DNA from: Mallotus nudiflorus
Lineage: Eukaryota; Streptophyta; Magnoliopsida; Malpighiales; Euphorbiaceae
Assembly (NCBI GenBank): GCA_947683625.1
Contig: CANTUR010000047.1
Span: forward strand, 2,356,001-2,420,000
Direction of reading: 5' to 3'
Length of the DNA stretch: 64,000 nt
Below the pieces are notes generated by a model that saw only the letters and a list, made by a program, of their open reading frames with translations, had not been told where the DNA came from and did no database searches. Both the position numbers and the translations under genes were made by a program. This document shows positions 12,431 through 24,806 of this stretch, in pieces; positions within the stretch are counted from its first letter, which is position 1, and every line of letters starts with the position of its first letter.

Positions 12431-14010
12431 ATTTGACCAACTACTAAAATTAAGGGATGTCACTTTCTTACCAAATTGTAGTCCCATGCTTATCAATCTC
12501 TCTCCAATGAGCAATCCTATTGATAATGAATTTTCTAACTATAAATTTTCTAATAAAGCTCTAAAGATTGAGTTTATCATTCAGTTTAATAGGAATAGGA
12601 TGAGTAATATCAACATTTGCATTCATCAATTTCAAATATTATGCAAGAGTAGTTATATAGCCTATAATTCTAATTTTAAATATTACTCCAAGAATAATCA
12701 ACCTTTAAATATTACTTTTGTTCTCACAAGTTATATTCTTATAAATCATTTCTACCAACACTTCATCTTTCATCACAATTCATTCATGTATCTCAGAATG
12801 TAATAAATTAAATATTACACCATTAAATAAAATTTTCACCCATTTCTCTTTTGCGTTCCTCAAATTTTACCTTCCTATAAAATTCATAAATTTTCATATA
12901 CACTTCTTTCACAATAAAATTTTTTTAACAATGATTCCTACTCTGGGATGACTAATATCCTTTAAAGTACGTTGTTGTTCCATAAGATCAAATAATTAAA
13001 TCCTCCATTTAGCCTTGTAAGACTACACCTTTAGTTTCTTTGAGCTAAACAACTCTAACTATAAATTTGAATCTCAAATTTTATTTCATATTCAACATGT
13101 TTGTCTATGCAACTACTATTTTATTATACATATATCTCATCTAACCTATAAATTTTATACTTAATAACAATCATTTTTCTCATTTGGTACTAATAAGTAA
13201 CATTAACTCATCTTTGTTCATCATCTTATTAGCATTTGATTACACCATATGATAAGTTCAAGCTTCCTAGTGTGCTTCATTTATTATCCACCTTTCATAC
13301 ATCCATTTTTCTCTTGATGAAATATACTCTCTCTTAATATATAGACCTATATATAATTCCTATAAATGATATTTTGATAAACTACTTCTAGTTTGACAAC
13401 ATTCTTCATCGTAGCTTAACTTTATCCATAAATGAACATGGTGCTTTATTAAATAAAAATTTAACTCACTATAAATAGGAAGTTCTTATATTTCCATTAT
13501 CGTCCACACAATTTATCAACTATAACTATATTTTGATTTCAAGTCCTCAAATCATCAATTTCTCAAATATTATTCTATTTCTAAATATTTTTCTTATTTT
13601 ATAAACTATATTATCAATCCCAAATTTTAAACCATAATCATATTAAGATCTCATATCTTTATTATCAATTTCTCTAAGATAACTAATCTTTGTAGTGTTC
13701 TTTTATCATCATTCTATAAATATGTTAGAATCAATCAAACTTAAGGTCTGATGTAAGGGTGTCATTCGATATGGTGCAATTAATTATAATGCTACCCCTG
13801 ACATAGTTTTTATTTCAAAGTTAGTCTCTCGATGTGGAGGTAAACCTAGTAGATCTTTTAAAAATATATTTTCAAATTCCTTCTCTACTGGAATTTCTAT
13901 TACTCTTAGACTAACTTTAGATACATCTACCACATTAGCCAAATAAGCTTCACACCCCTTTTTAATCAAATAGAAAGTAGTGGTAACCAAAACCAAAAAG
14001 CAATTCACCT
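12430..14010 (-). pseudogene. Heavily decayed gypsy pol fragment (protease to RT)
   Basis: The minus strand at 14008-13784 keeps a readable stretch: KKGCEAYL, then EFENIFLKDLLGLPPHRET, the linker between aspartic protease and RT in plant Ty3/gypsy polyproteins. Past a stop, the next bases read APYRMTP, the start of RT. From about 13700 to 13380 fragments can still be matched to the RT palm DNA (a GATTTGAGG word and a GCACCATGTTCATTTATGGA word that lines up with the NAPAAFMD codons). Below about 13380 only AT-rich sequence remains and assignment is weak. Far more diverged than the other copies, so it is the oldest retroelement trace here. Confidence 0.5.
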
Positions 14011-14647
14011 TAAAATATTATAGAATACACATTTTCAATCAAACTATAACTCATCCATCACATTTTCACACCCATATCAATCACACAATTTCACCCAAGA
14101 ATGCAATCGATACTTATACTTGTCAATCACTCTATGGACAACTTGTATCACCTTCTCGAGTTTTACCAATGCTTTGAGATCCTAAAATATGACATATATT
14201 TGATCAAGAATATACTACAATGAGTTTTTATGCTTAGTATGTAATTAGGATATGTTCTATATATGTGAGCCTAACATTTATGCATATTTCTTTCTTATTG
14301 GATAGTTTGGTCTTACTTGACCTGAGAGTGAATAAATCTTACCAAAAAATTTCAAATTACTTAATTTTTATTTTTTTACAAAAATAGACAAATATGGTTA
14401 TAACATATCCAAAAATCAACACAAAATAAGCTTAGTACAATTAATGGTGAAATTTTGAATCCAAACCTATGTTCTGCACAAAAACAACTTAAGCAGGTCA
14501 TTTTCAATTATAATTTCTCAATTTATACAAGTCCAATTACAAAACCCTATTTAGTCACTACGTTAACACATAAATTAACAACTTTCATGCTTTATACTTC
14601 ATTTAATTGAGTCTTTAAGGCCCTCATATTATTAGAAAATACCGGAC
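14011..14647. other. Unassigned AT-rich stretch
   Basis: No gene, RNA or clear repeat boundary is seen. The 65-codon plus-strand ORF at 13980-14177 has no recognisable motif. The stretch may be part of the same decayed gypsy copy (upstream gag/protease side) but I cannot show it. Confidence 0.4.
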
Positions 14648-15050
14648 GATAATAACCCTAGTTTTTAAATTATTTTATTATATAATGAGATATGCAGTGT
14701 TAATAAAATTTAAAAGTTAAATTGAATTATTTTACTATTTTATGATTAATTATTATTATTTTATGTTTAATTGAAATTTCTATGTAAATATATTATTTTA
14801 GAACTTATTATTTTGGACGTTTAAATTTCATTGTGTATATTTATTATTTTTTAATAGTATTATTTTAATAACATTAATTTAGTGCATGGTTATTTTAATA
14901 TTATTTTTAAGTAATAATATTATTTTATTAACTGGCGTGATTTTGAGTATTATTAATATTTTTTAAATTATTCCACTACTATTATTAATATAATTATTGT
15001 TATTTGTTAATATTACATTATTTTATTTTATTAGTGCATGTGTGTGGGAA

Positions 15051-15116
<66 letters not shown>

Positions 15117-15164
15117 ACTATAGTTTATATGGGTTATTATTATTATAATTATTGTGTGTTATTA
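14648..15164 (+). repeat. 5' LTR of H, first part (U3 side)
   Basis: Starts with GTTTTTAAAT and ATATGCAGTGTTAAT, the same opening as the other LTRs, then AT-rich U3-like sequence. It holds a (TG)n run at about 15051-15075 followed by (TA)n at 15077-15112. It ends in TATTA (15160-15164), the target-site copy created by element F. Confidence 0.7.
15051..15112. repeat. (TG)n-(TA)n compound microsatellite
   Basis: A TG run followed directly by a long TA run within the H LTR. A shorter similar tract recurs past the F insertion at about 42990-43025, so the two tracts were near each other before F inserted. Confidence 0.8.
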
Positions 15165-16104
15165 TGTCATGACCCAAAACAGGGGGCCATGACCAACGTT
15201 AGAGAACGGGAATTCTTTCGAATCCGAAACCCGTAACAAGCATTAAAAGAAAAACATGCAATAAAATAAAATAAATAAAATATTATTCAACGGAAATTAA
15301 ATCTCACTTAATAAAAAGATGTTCCTCAACATCCCTTAATAAAATGATAACACATCTTATATTATAAATAAAATCTTTTAATACAATACTTCAGAGTAAC
15401 ACTCTAAATTAAAATCTCGTACATGCATAAATCAAATACAACTTACGACATATTTAAATACAACCACTATTGCAGTGTCTAGAGTACAAAATAAAACTCA
15501 AGTAAGTGATTTATATAATAAAGTCGGAGCGGAAGAAATCCGGTGGACATGTCTACTACTGAGGTCTGAAGATGAAGACTCTCCTGTAAAAACATCAACG
15601 GAGGGGAGTCAGGCCTCACTGAGTTAATTATTATAATATATATACACACATAGTTAAATGTCAAATGCAGACACTCAAAAGTATATATAATAAATATATA
15701 TACAGACAAATACACATAGATGCAAAGAAAATCATTTTAATACTGAAAATCATCAATTATGAAGGATCAAATAGAACCGTATATTTTCATAACCTCAAAT
15801 ATCAATAGAACCCACTCTAGCCATACAGGCCCACTTAGTTCCAAATAATTCACTTAGTCCAACTGGACAGTAGACTGGCCCCGAGACACTAAGTCGACCG
15901 AGCTCCATCAGTCTGACTGTCAGTGTGATTGGCCTCGAGACATTTGGTCAATCGAGCTCCAGCAATCACACTCTCAATCACATTAATCTCAATCAAATCA
16001 ATATCAATCAATCATAATCACCACAATTAATTTTCACTTAGCTCTAATCTATCGCACCAGTACGTACACGGTCCTAGTGCTGCCCACTAGGAAGCATGTT
16101 CTAA
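15165..16104 (-). repeat. 3' LTR of F, distal end; left arm of a large palindrome
   Basis: Minus-strand LTR 3' end, including the paired stem-loops (about 15868-15975) and the terminal GGGTCATGACA at 15165. It stops at GCCCACTAGGAAGCATGTTCT, where sequence switches to the opposite orientation. Confidence 0.85.
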
Positions 16105-17018
16105 TGTGCTACCTAGTGGGCAACACTAGGACCGAGTACGTACCGGTACGCTGATAGCATTTAGGCTATATTAATAACCATTTGTGGATATTGATTGGAT
16201 TTGATTAATTGATGTGTGAGGTATGATTTGGGAGTGTGATTGATGTAGCTCGGTTGACCAAGTGTCTCGGGGCCAATCACACTAACAGTCAGACTGCTGG
16301 AGTTCGGTTGACTTAGTGTCTCGGGGCCAGTCTACTATCCAAATGGAATAAGTGAATATATTTGGAATAAGTGAGCCTGTATGGCTAGAGTGTTGTCTGA
16401 CACTATTTTGAGGTTACGATTTTCTAGGGTTCTATTTGATCCTTCATAAACAGTGATTTTTAATAAAAATATATAAAATGATTTTATTGCATCTGTGTGT
16501 ATTTGCTTGTATACATACATATTATATATACTTTGACTATGTGCATTGGCATTTAGTATGCATGTAAATATACTATAGTAATTCACTCAGTGAGGTCTGA
16601 CTCCCCTCCGTTGATTTTTTTCAGGAGAGTCATCATCTTCAGACCTCAGTAGCAGGCCTGTACGTCGGATTTCTTCCGCCCCGGCTTCATTATGTAAACT
16701 GCTCACTTGAGTTTTATTTTATTAATCTAGACACTGCAATAGTTGTAAAATTGTTAAAGGGTGTTGTATTATATTTGAATTGGATTTGTATTGAAATTTT
16801 ATTTATATATGAGATGAGGATATTGATTTAATTGCATTTGGTGGAAATATTATTTTGATATTTATGATTTTATTCCACTGCATAATATTTTACTTAATTG
16901 TGTTGTTATTATTATTATTGCATGTTTTTATTTTATTTTTAGGCTTGCTACGAGTTCCGGATTCGAAAGAATTCCCGTTCCCTAGCGCCGGTCATGGCCC
17001 CTATTTTGGGTCGTGACA
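16105..17018 (+). repeat. Inverted LTR 3' fragment; right arm of the palindrome
   Basis: Plus-strand LTR 3' end from GTGCTACCTAGTGGGC to GGGTCGTGACA at 17018. It is the tail of an LTR inserted into F's LTR in the opposite orientation. Its 5' part and the matching middle of F's LTR are missing, so no target-site pair can be found (right flank TGATG). Identity with the left arm is moderate, consistent with two different LTR subfamilies. Confidence 0.8.
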
Positions 17019-17355
17019 TGATGGAAGGCAGGGAGGCACACCGATGATGGCTAATTGGCGTTGTAGATGGGCAGTGATGGTGATGGTGAGGTATATAACT
17101 CATAAAACAAAGGTCAATAATGTAATTCATTAAAATAATAATATTAAAGTATTAATGCTCTAAATTAAAGATTTAATAAAATACTATTTCCCGAAATAAT
17201 AATTTAAAGGCATGTATTTACGTAAAATATATTAATTAAACATAAAATAATAACGATAATAATTTTTCAAGATAATGAAATAATCAATTATTATTTTAAA
17301 ATTATTAACACTGCATATTCTATTTTACAATAAAATAATTTAAAAACTTATAACA
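17019..17355 (-). repeat. 3' LTR of F, proximal start
   Basis: Minus strand TGTTATAAG at 17355 starts the LTR, next to the polypurine tract. The same sequence recurs at 42430-42851 (5' LTR), including GGGAGGCACACCGA and GGTGATGGTGATGG. The 17019 copy lacks about 65 bases present in the other. Confidence 0.85.
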
Positions 17356-17370
17356 GTCTTCCCCCCTTAT
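17356..17370 (-). other. Polypurine tract of F
   Basis: Minus strand ATAAGGGGGGAAGAC immediately before the 3' LTR start, the plus-strand primer site of LTR retrotransposons. Confidence 0.85.
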
Positions 17371-17413
17371 AAGAATTCATCCCCAAATTCCAGAAAAAAG
17401 AAGAAATACAAGA

Positions 17414-18140
17414 TCAAGGAGGAAAGAGATATGGGTAAAAAGCATCTCAGCTTCGGTCTCCTAGGTATGCTCTTCTACTCTGTTGTTGTGCCACAACACC
17501 TTGACCATCAAAATCTGCTTTGAATGTAACTGTCTAACTTGATAGTCAAGGATCGTAACAGGTTCTTCTATAAACGTCAGGTCTTCATTTACTTCAACAT
17601 TGTCAAGCTGCAACACGTGTGAAGGGTCTGAAACATACTTCCTCAACATCGAGATATGAAATACCGAATGCACTTGAGACATACATGGAGGCAAAGCCAA
17701 CCGATATGCAACAATGCCAACTCTCTCCAGAATCTCGAACAGTCTGATATATCTCAGTGCTAGCTTACCCTTCCTGCCAAATCTCATAACACCCTTCATC
17801 AGAGACACCTTCAGAAAAACAACGTCTCCTACCTGGAACTCCACATCTCTATTCCTAGGATTCACATAGCTCTTCTGCCTGCTAACTGTGGTCTCTAATA
17901 TGCTCTTGATCATAACAACTTTCTCTGCAGCATCCTGAAACATCTTAGGTCCAGTCAAAGCTCTCTCACCAATCTCATCCCAACTCAGAGGGGATCTACA
18001 CTTCCTTTCGTATAATGCCTCATATGGTGCCATTCCAATACTGCTATAGTAGTTGTTATTATATGCAAACTCGATGAGTGGCAAATGATCATCCCAGCTA
18101 CCTCCCAAATCCAAAACACACATCCTCAACATATCTTCCA
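17414..18140 (-). pseudogene. Integrase C-terminal half and chromodomain of F
   Basis: The minus-strand frame at 18141-17461 runs 226 codons from within the integrase core (MEDMLRMCVLDLGGSWDDHL) through the GPY/F-like region (LALRYIRLFEILERVG) into a chromodomain (TILDYQVRQLHSKQI, then VKVLWHNNRVEEHT). A TAG stands where relatives have the chromodomain's second tryptophan (HTWE) codon, then the reading runs on to TGA at 17416-17414. The upstream end is cut by element E; the missing core continues at 32874-33089 and 42088-42429. Chromodomains of this group are thought to bind heterochromatin marks and steer insertion. Confidence 0.85.
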
Positions 18141-18587
18141 ATATCCTGTGTTTTTATATATTTTTATATTGTATCAGGATATGCAGTGTTAATAATTTTA
18201 TATATAATAATGTTGATATTTTATGAGTTTGTTATTTAATTAAAGCTTATTTTTATGTTATTTTAAATACTTTACGTAAAATTTTCCCGGGACTTGCATT
18301 TTCGGGAAAATTTTCACGTAAATAATTTACTATTAATTATTTTAAGTAGATTTACGCATTTGCATGAACTCATATATATTTTTAAAAGTGTTAAAATAAA
18401 GTATATATGTGTATTTATTTAAATTTAATTAGTGTTTAATTAATTGCCCTAATTTTTATTATTTATTATTAGTTTTAATATTATTTAATTATTTTTTTTA
18501 GTGTATAAATTATTTAATATATTAAATTATGTGTGGTGTATATTTAATATGTGTGGGAATTTATATTATTATAATATTTGGTTGGGG

Positions 18588-18613
18588 ATATATATATATA
18601 TATACATATATAC
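18588..18613 (+). promoter_or_regulatory. Candidate core promoter (TATA-like tract) in E 5' LTR
   Basis: A (TA)n run about 450 bases into the LTR, directly upstream of a sharp switch from AT-rich to C/T-rich sequence. This is the expected place for an LTR promoter with a pyrimidine-rich start region. Equivalent tracts stand at about 30040-30067 and 33542-33570. The transcription start itself is not visible. Confidence 0.4.
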
Positions 18614-20093
18614 TTATTTATTTAACAAAAATATTAAGTTATCAATAATTACAAAATTGCCACTCCTCCCTCTCCTTCTTCCCTATCGTCCCCATCCACT
18701 TTTCGGTCGCTGCCATGCCGTTCTCTTACCGTCGATGTGCCTTCCGGCGTTCCACCTCCTTCCTCAGCCTTCCCCGCCACCTGTTGCAGTTGTTTCCAGC
18801 GTCGGGAAGCTTATTTTGGCCGAAAAAGCCGAAACTCTTCTCAACGTCGATCAAGCCGATTCCGACCACCATTTTCGACACCGCCGGTCTCTATATTCTC
18901 CTTGAGCTCCGATGACTGTGATTCCAAGATTTTTTTCACTTAAAATGGTCTAGATTTGCCTAGGTTTCGATTTTGCAATTTCAGCCTATTAGGGTTTTTG
19001 AATTTTTTTAAGCTTCAATTTATTGATTCATGAAAAATTCCTTCACAAATGTTGTTCTCCTTAGCTTAATCTTCATGTGTGAATTTTTGTAGAATTTTTT
19101 GAATTTATTTTGATTATTGGGTATTTTTGAATATTTTATTATTATTTTCTAATTTTTGAAAATTAATTAATTACATTATGAAATTGTGTTTTATGGTAAT
19201 TATAGGTTTTGAAATGAATTATAGAAATTTATTTGGAATTTTTTTGAATTTTTATGTATTTATTTTGAATTTATATAGTTTATGTAATTTTGGAAAAATA
19301 GGGTAATTGTGTGTTTAATTGAAATTAATTAGTTAATTGAGTTTATTTGTTGATATTATTGATATATATGTTGATAAAATTAATTTTTAGCAATTATATT
19401 ATTTTTGGTGAATTTTTGGATTAATTTTAGTATATTTATATATATAGGGGTATTTTGGTAATTTTACCCTAAATTGGCTAAAAATGTAATTAAATCAATT
19501 TTAATAGTTATTTAGGGTATAAAAATGATTTCCACAAATTATTTAGTATTTTTAACTAATTAAAAATATTTTTCGTAAATTATTTTCAATTATATATATA
19601 ATATACAATTTTTCTAATAAAATGAGTTTTTATCGATTTTTATTGTGTTTTAGAGTTAATTATGTAATTTCTACTTATTAAATGTATTTTTAGTATACAA
19701 GGGTACTTTCGGTATTTTGTAAATCTTCTGTGAATTGCGAACCTCGGTCGGTGAACTATAGCTTGGAGTCCGACCGAGGGGTTGTGATTGTGATTCTGTG
19801 TCTATTTTTCGAAGTGTGTTTCTGTGCAGGGCCGGCTCTACTCTTTGAGTAGAGAGATGTCCATTTTACAGGGGAGGTTCTACCAGATTTTCGGTAGAAT
19901 TCTCGTAAAATGTGATGTCCGGTCGAGCTCTAATCCTAATTCTGTGTCTAATATTCTAGATCGAGTTTCTAGGATTTTCTGTTAGGTTTATTCTGATGTC
20001 TGTTATTATTTTTTATTTAGTTGCACCGAGACCGAGGCCTAGTGGACTAGGCCCATCGGACCTATCTCAAGGAGCGCACTAATTGTCAGTTAC

Positions 20094-20129
<36 letters not shown>

Positions 20130-20514
20130 TTTAGGGTGCATGATTTAGAAATGTATGTTTTATTTTGATTAATTATGCATAAATAATTCAATTAGTAATT
20201 AAGTTTATTTTTAGCTTATTTTAGTTTATCTTTAATTTATTTTCGGTATATTTTAAATTATATGCATGTTTTGCTAATAAATTAGGTTTAAAATGTTTTT
20301 GAATATATTTCTAGTTTATTTTGTAATCTATTTGGATTTCTTTGACGTATATATACTTGAAATATACCTGGTTTACTTTCAATATATTTGTAGTATATAT
20401 ATGGTTATTGTTGCTATTTTATTTAAATTCATGCATCATTTATTTTTATGAATGTATGTTTTATATTTCAATGAAGGATATCAATAGAACGTGCTACCTA
20501 GTGCGCAGCACTAG

Positions 20515-23500
20515 TGTAATATCCCGAGTTTTTAAATATTTTAATACTGCATCGGGATGTGCAGTGTTAATAATTTTCATATATAATATTAATATTTTAT
20601 GAGTTTGTTATTTAATTAAAGCTAATTTTAATTGTTTTATATTATTTTAAATATTTATGTAAAATTTTTTCGGGACTTGCATTTCCGGGGAAATTGATAC
20701 GTAAATTATTCATTATTAATTATTTTAAATAGATTTCCACATTTGCATGAACTCATATATTTTTAAAAGTACTAGATAGAGTGTATATGTGTGTATATTT
20801 AAATTAAACTAGGGTTTAATTAATTACCCTAATATTTTTTTATCATTTATTAATTAGTTTTAATATTATTTAATTATTTTTAGTGTATAAATTATTAAAA
20901 TATTAAATTATGTGTGTGGTGAATATTTATTTTCCATATAATATTTTTATTAAAATAATATAAAGTATATATATATATATACATACATATACATATAATA
21001 TTTATAAAAAATATAAAGTTTGAGTTAATTATGAGTTTGCCATCGAAGCTTCTCTTTCTTCCCCGATTGCCTCCCTCGCCATCACCGTCATCTATCAGCC
21101 TTCCCCTTGCCGTCGGTGTGCCTCCCGGCATGCCACCTCCTTCCCCAGCCTTCCCCGCCGCCAGCAACTCCCTATTCCGTCGTGGTTTGGCTGGAATAAG
21201 CTCAAGAAGTTGAAACTTGAGTCACCGTCGTTCATGGCATTTTCAGTCACCATTTTCGACACCGCCAGTCTTTTTCTTCTCCTTGAGCTCCAGTGAGTGT
21301 GATTCCAAGCTTTGTTTCACTTAAAATGGTCTAGATTTGCCTAGGTTTCGATTTTTGCAATTCGGCCATTTTAGGGTTCTTGATTTTTTTGAAATTTGAA
21401 TTGATTGATTCATGATAAATTCCTTCACAAATGTTGATCCTAGTAGCTTAATCTTCATGTGTGAATTTTTGTAGAATTTTTGGAAATTATTTTGATTTTT
21501 GGATATTTTTGAATATTTTATTATTATTTTCTAATTTTCGAAAATTAATTAATTAAATTATGAAATTGTGTTTTATGGTAATTATAGGTGTTGAAATGGA
21601 TTGTAGGAATTTATTTGGAATTTTTGTGAATTTTTATGTATTTATTTTGAATTTATTTAGTTTATGTAATTTTGGAAAATAGGGTTAATTATGTGTTTAA
21701 TTGAAATTAATTAGTTAATTGAGTTTATTTATTGATATTATTAATATATATGTTGAGAAAATTAATTTTTAGCAATTATATTATTTTTGGTGAATTTTTG
21801 GATTAATTTTAGTATATATATATATAGGGGTATTTTGGTAATTTTACCCTAAATTGGCTAAAAAAGTAATTAAATTGGTTTTAATAGTTATTTAAGGTAT
21901 AAAAATGATTTCTACAAATTATTTAGTATTTTTAATTAATTAAAACTATTTTTCATGAATTATTTTCAAATTATATATATAATATACGATTTTTCTAAAT
22001 AAATGAGTTTTATCGGTTTTTAATGTGTTTTAGGGTTAATTATGTAATTTCTACTTATAAAATGTATTTTTAGTATACAAGGGTATTTTTGGTATTTTGT
22101 GAATATTTAGTGAATTGCGGACCTCGGTCAGTAAACTATAGTTTGGAGTCCGACCAAAGGATTTTGATTGTGTTTTGTGTTTTATTTTCGAAGTGTGTTT
22201 CTTTGCGGGGCCGACTCTACTCTTTGAGTAGAGAGATGTCCATTTTACAGGGGAGGTTCTGCCGGATTTTCGATAGAATTCTCGTAAAATGTGATGTCCG
22301 GTCGAATTCTGATTTAATTCTGTGTCTAGTAATTCTGCGCTGAGACCGAGACCTAGTGGACCAGGCCCATCGGACCCATCTCGAGGAGCTTACTAATTGT
22401 GAGTTACTATTCTACATATATATGCTTTAGGATGCATGATTTTAGAAATATATATTTTATTTTGATTAAATATGCATAATGATTTAATTAGTACTTAAGT
22501 TTATTTTTAGTTTATTTTGGTTTATCTTTAGTTTATTTTCGGTATATTTTAAATTATATGCATGTTTTGCTAATAAATTATGTTTAAAATGTTTTTAAGT
22601 ATATTTCTAGTTTATTTTGTAATTTAATTGGATTTATTTGACGTATATATACTCGAAATATATCTAGTTTACTTTTGGTATATTTTTAGTATATATATGG
22701 TTTATGTTGCTATTTTATTCAATTCATGCATCATTTACTTTTATGAATGTATGCTTTATATTTTAATGAAGGATATCAATAGAACGTGCTACCTAGTAGG
22801 CAGCACTAGGACCGAGTACGTACCGGTACACTTATAGCATTTAGGCTATATTACTAACCATTTTTGGATATTGATTGGATATGATTATTTGATGTGTGAT
22901 ATGATTTAGGAGTGTGATTGCTGGAGCTCGGTTGACCAAGTGTCTCGGGGCTAATCACACTGACAATCAGACTGTTGGAGCTCGATTGACTTAATGTCTC
23001 AAGGCCAGTCTACTGTCCAAATTGAATAAGTGAATATATTAGAATAAGTGAGCCTGTATGGCTAGAATGTTGTCTAACACTGTTTGAGGTTACGATATTC
23101 TTGAGTTCTATTTGATCCTTCATAACTAGTGGTTTTCAAACAAAATATATAAAAATGATTTTTATTGCATCTGTGTGTATTTTCTTGTATATATATTTAT
23201 ATATATACTATTGACTGTATGCATTGTCATTTAGTATGCATGTATATATATTATAGTAATTCACTCAGTGAGGTTTGACTCCCCTCCGTTGACTATTTTT
23301 TTAGAAGAGTCATCTTCCTTAGACCTCAGTAGCAGGCCTGTACGTTGGATTTCTTCTGCTCCGGCTTCTCTATGTAAACTGCTCACTTGAGTTTTATTTT
23401 TATAATCTAGACACTACAGTAGTTATATAAAGTTGTGAGATATGTACTTTAAATATTTGAACTGAAACTTGTATTAAAAGTTTATTTATATATATGAGAT

Positions 23501-23684
23501 GAGGATTGGATTTAATTTCATCTGGTGTAAATATTATTTTGATATTTATGATTTTATTTCGCTGCAAATTATGTTATTATTAGTATTGCATTTTTTATTT
23601 ATTTTTAGGCTTGCTACGGGTTCTGGATTCGAAAGAACTCCCGTTCCCTAGCACCAGTCATGGCCCCTGTTTTGGGTCGTGACA
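20515..23684 (+). mobile_element. Solo LTR D
   Basis: A 3170-base LTR from TGTAATATCCCGAG to GGGTCGTGACA with perfect 5-base duplications ACTAG (20510-20514 and 23685-23689). It lies within E's 5' LTR in the same orientation, entering inside the hairpin CCTAGTG/CACTAGG of the host LTR. It lacks about 80 bases near 22330 relative to E's LTR. The donor-like CCA/GTGAGT is intact near 21290. Confidence 0.95.
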
Positions 23685-24612
23685 ACTAGGACCGAGTACG
23701 TACCGGTACACTGATAGCATTTAGGCTATATTACTAACCTGTTTGAGGATATTGATTGGATTTTATTATTTGATGTGTGATATGATTTGGGAGTGTGATT
23801 GCGAGAGCTCGGTTGACCAAGTGTCTCGGGGCCAATCATATTGATAGTCAGACTGCTGGAGCTTGGTTGACTTAGTGTCTCGAGGCCAGTCTACTGTCCA
23901 AATGGAACAAGTGAATATATTTGGAATAAGTGAGCCTGTATGGCTAGAGTGTTGTCTAACACTGTTTTGAGGTTGCGACTTTCTAGGGTTCTATTTGATC
24001 CTTCATAAACTGTGATTTTCAATAAAAATATATAAAAATGATTTTTTATTGCATCTGTGTGTATTTGCCTGTATATATCTTTATATATATATACTACTGA
24101 CTGTATGCATTGTCATTTAGTATGCATGTATATATATTATAGTAATTCACTCAGTGAGGTCTGACTCCCCTCCGTTGATTATTTTTCAGGAGAGTCATCT
24201 TCATCAGACCTCAGTAGTAGGCCTGTACGCCAGATTTCTTCTGCTCTGGCTTTTTTATGTAAATTGCTCACTAGAGTTTTATTTTATGATCTAAACACTG
24301 CAGTAGTCGTAAAATGGTTAGAAGATATTGTATTATATTTGTATGAGTTATGTATTTTTAAGAATTTGAACTGGATTTGTATTAAAAGAGTGTATTTATA
24401 TATGTGATGAGAATTTGATTTAATTTCATTTGGTGGAAATATTATTTTGATATTTATGATTTTATTCCGCTGCATAATATTTTACTTAATTGTGTTGTTA
24501 TTATTACTATTGCATGTTTTATTTTATTTTAGGCTTGCTACGGGTTCCGGATTCGAAATAATTCCCGTTCCCTAGCGCCGATCATGGCCCCTATTTTGGG
24601 TCGTGACAAAGT

Positions 24613-24624
24613 TGGTATCAGAGC
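24613..24624 (+). other. Primer-binding site of E
   Basis: Exact TGGTATCAGAGC, complementary to the 3' end of plant initiator tRNA-Met, four bases after the LTR end. Confidence 0.92.
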
Positions 24625-24806
24625 GGAGTTTTGTGTCAGGGCTTAGTTGTGTGAGTCGTGGCCCTAGTTTTAAAGTTGTGTTTTCTTTTGGTAACTACTG
24701 CAATGAATTAGGTTTAAGTATGTCTTGATAAGTATTCCTTGCTTTAGTTTTTTATGTTATTCCTCCGTTGTCTATTTTGTCTGAATCATTCTATTGTGTT
24801 TTCAGA

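Larger units (their letters stand above)
18141..24608 (+). repeat. 5' LTR of E, interrupted by solo LTR D
   Basis: 18141-20514 and 23690-24608 around D. Contains a TATA-like tract (about 18588-18613), a C/T-rich island (18660-18915), a stem-loop CTCTACTC/GAGTAGAG (about 19837-19855) and the paired stem-loops (about 23794-23900). The donor-like site after GAGCTCCG reads ATGACT here (consensus GTGAGT), so it is lost in this copy. Confidence 0.88.

Noticed and set aside
12417..12803. 128-codon plus-strand ORF
   Set aside because: AT-rich, no recognisable motif, Asn/Ile/Phe composition of random AT-rich DNA, and it overlaps a decayed minus-strand gypsy region.
15165..17018. A MITE or foldback DNA transposon
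   Set aside because: The inverted arms are LTR 3' ends of known families here, and there is no target-site duplication around the pair; TATTA belongs to the whole of F.
24613..24624. Possible tRNA-related sequence at the LTR edge
   Set aside because: Only the 12 bases complementary to a tRNA 3' end are present; there is no cloverleaf, so it is a primer-binding site.
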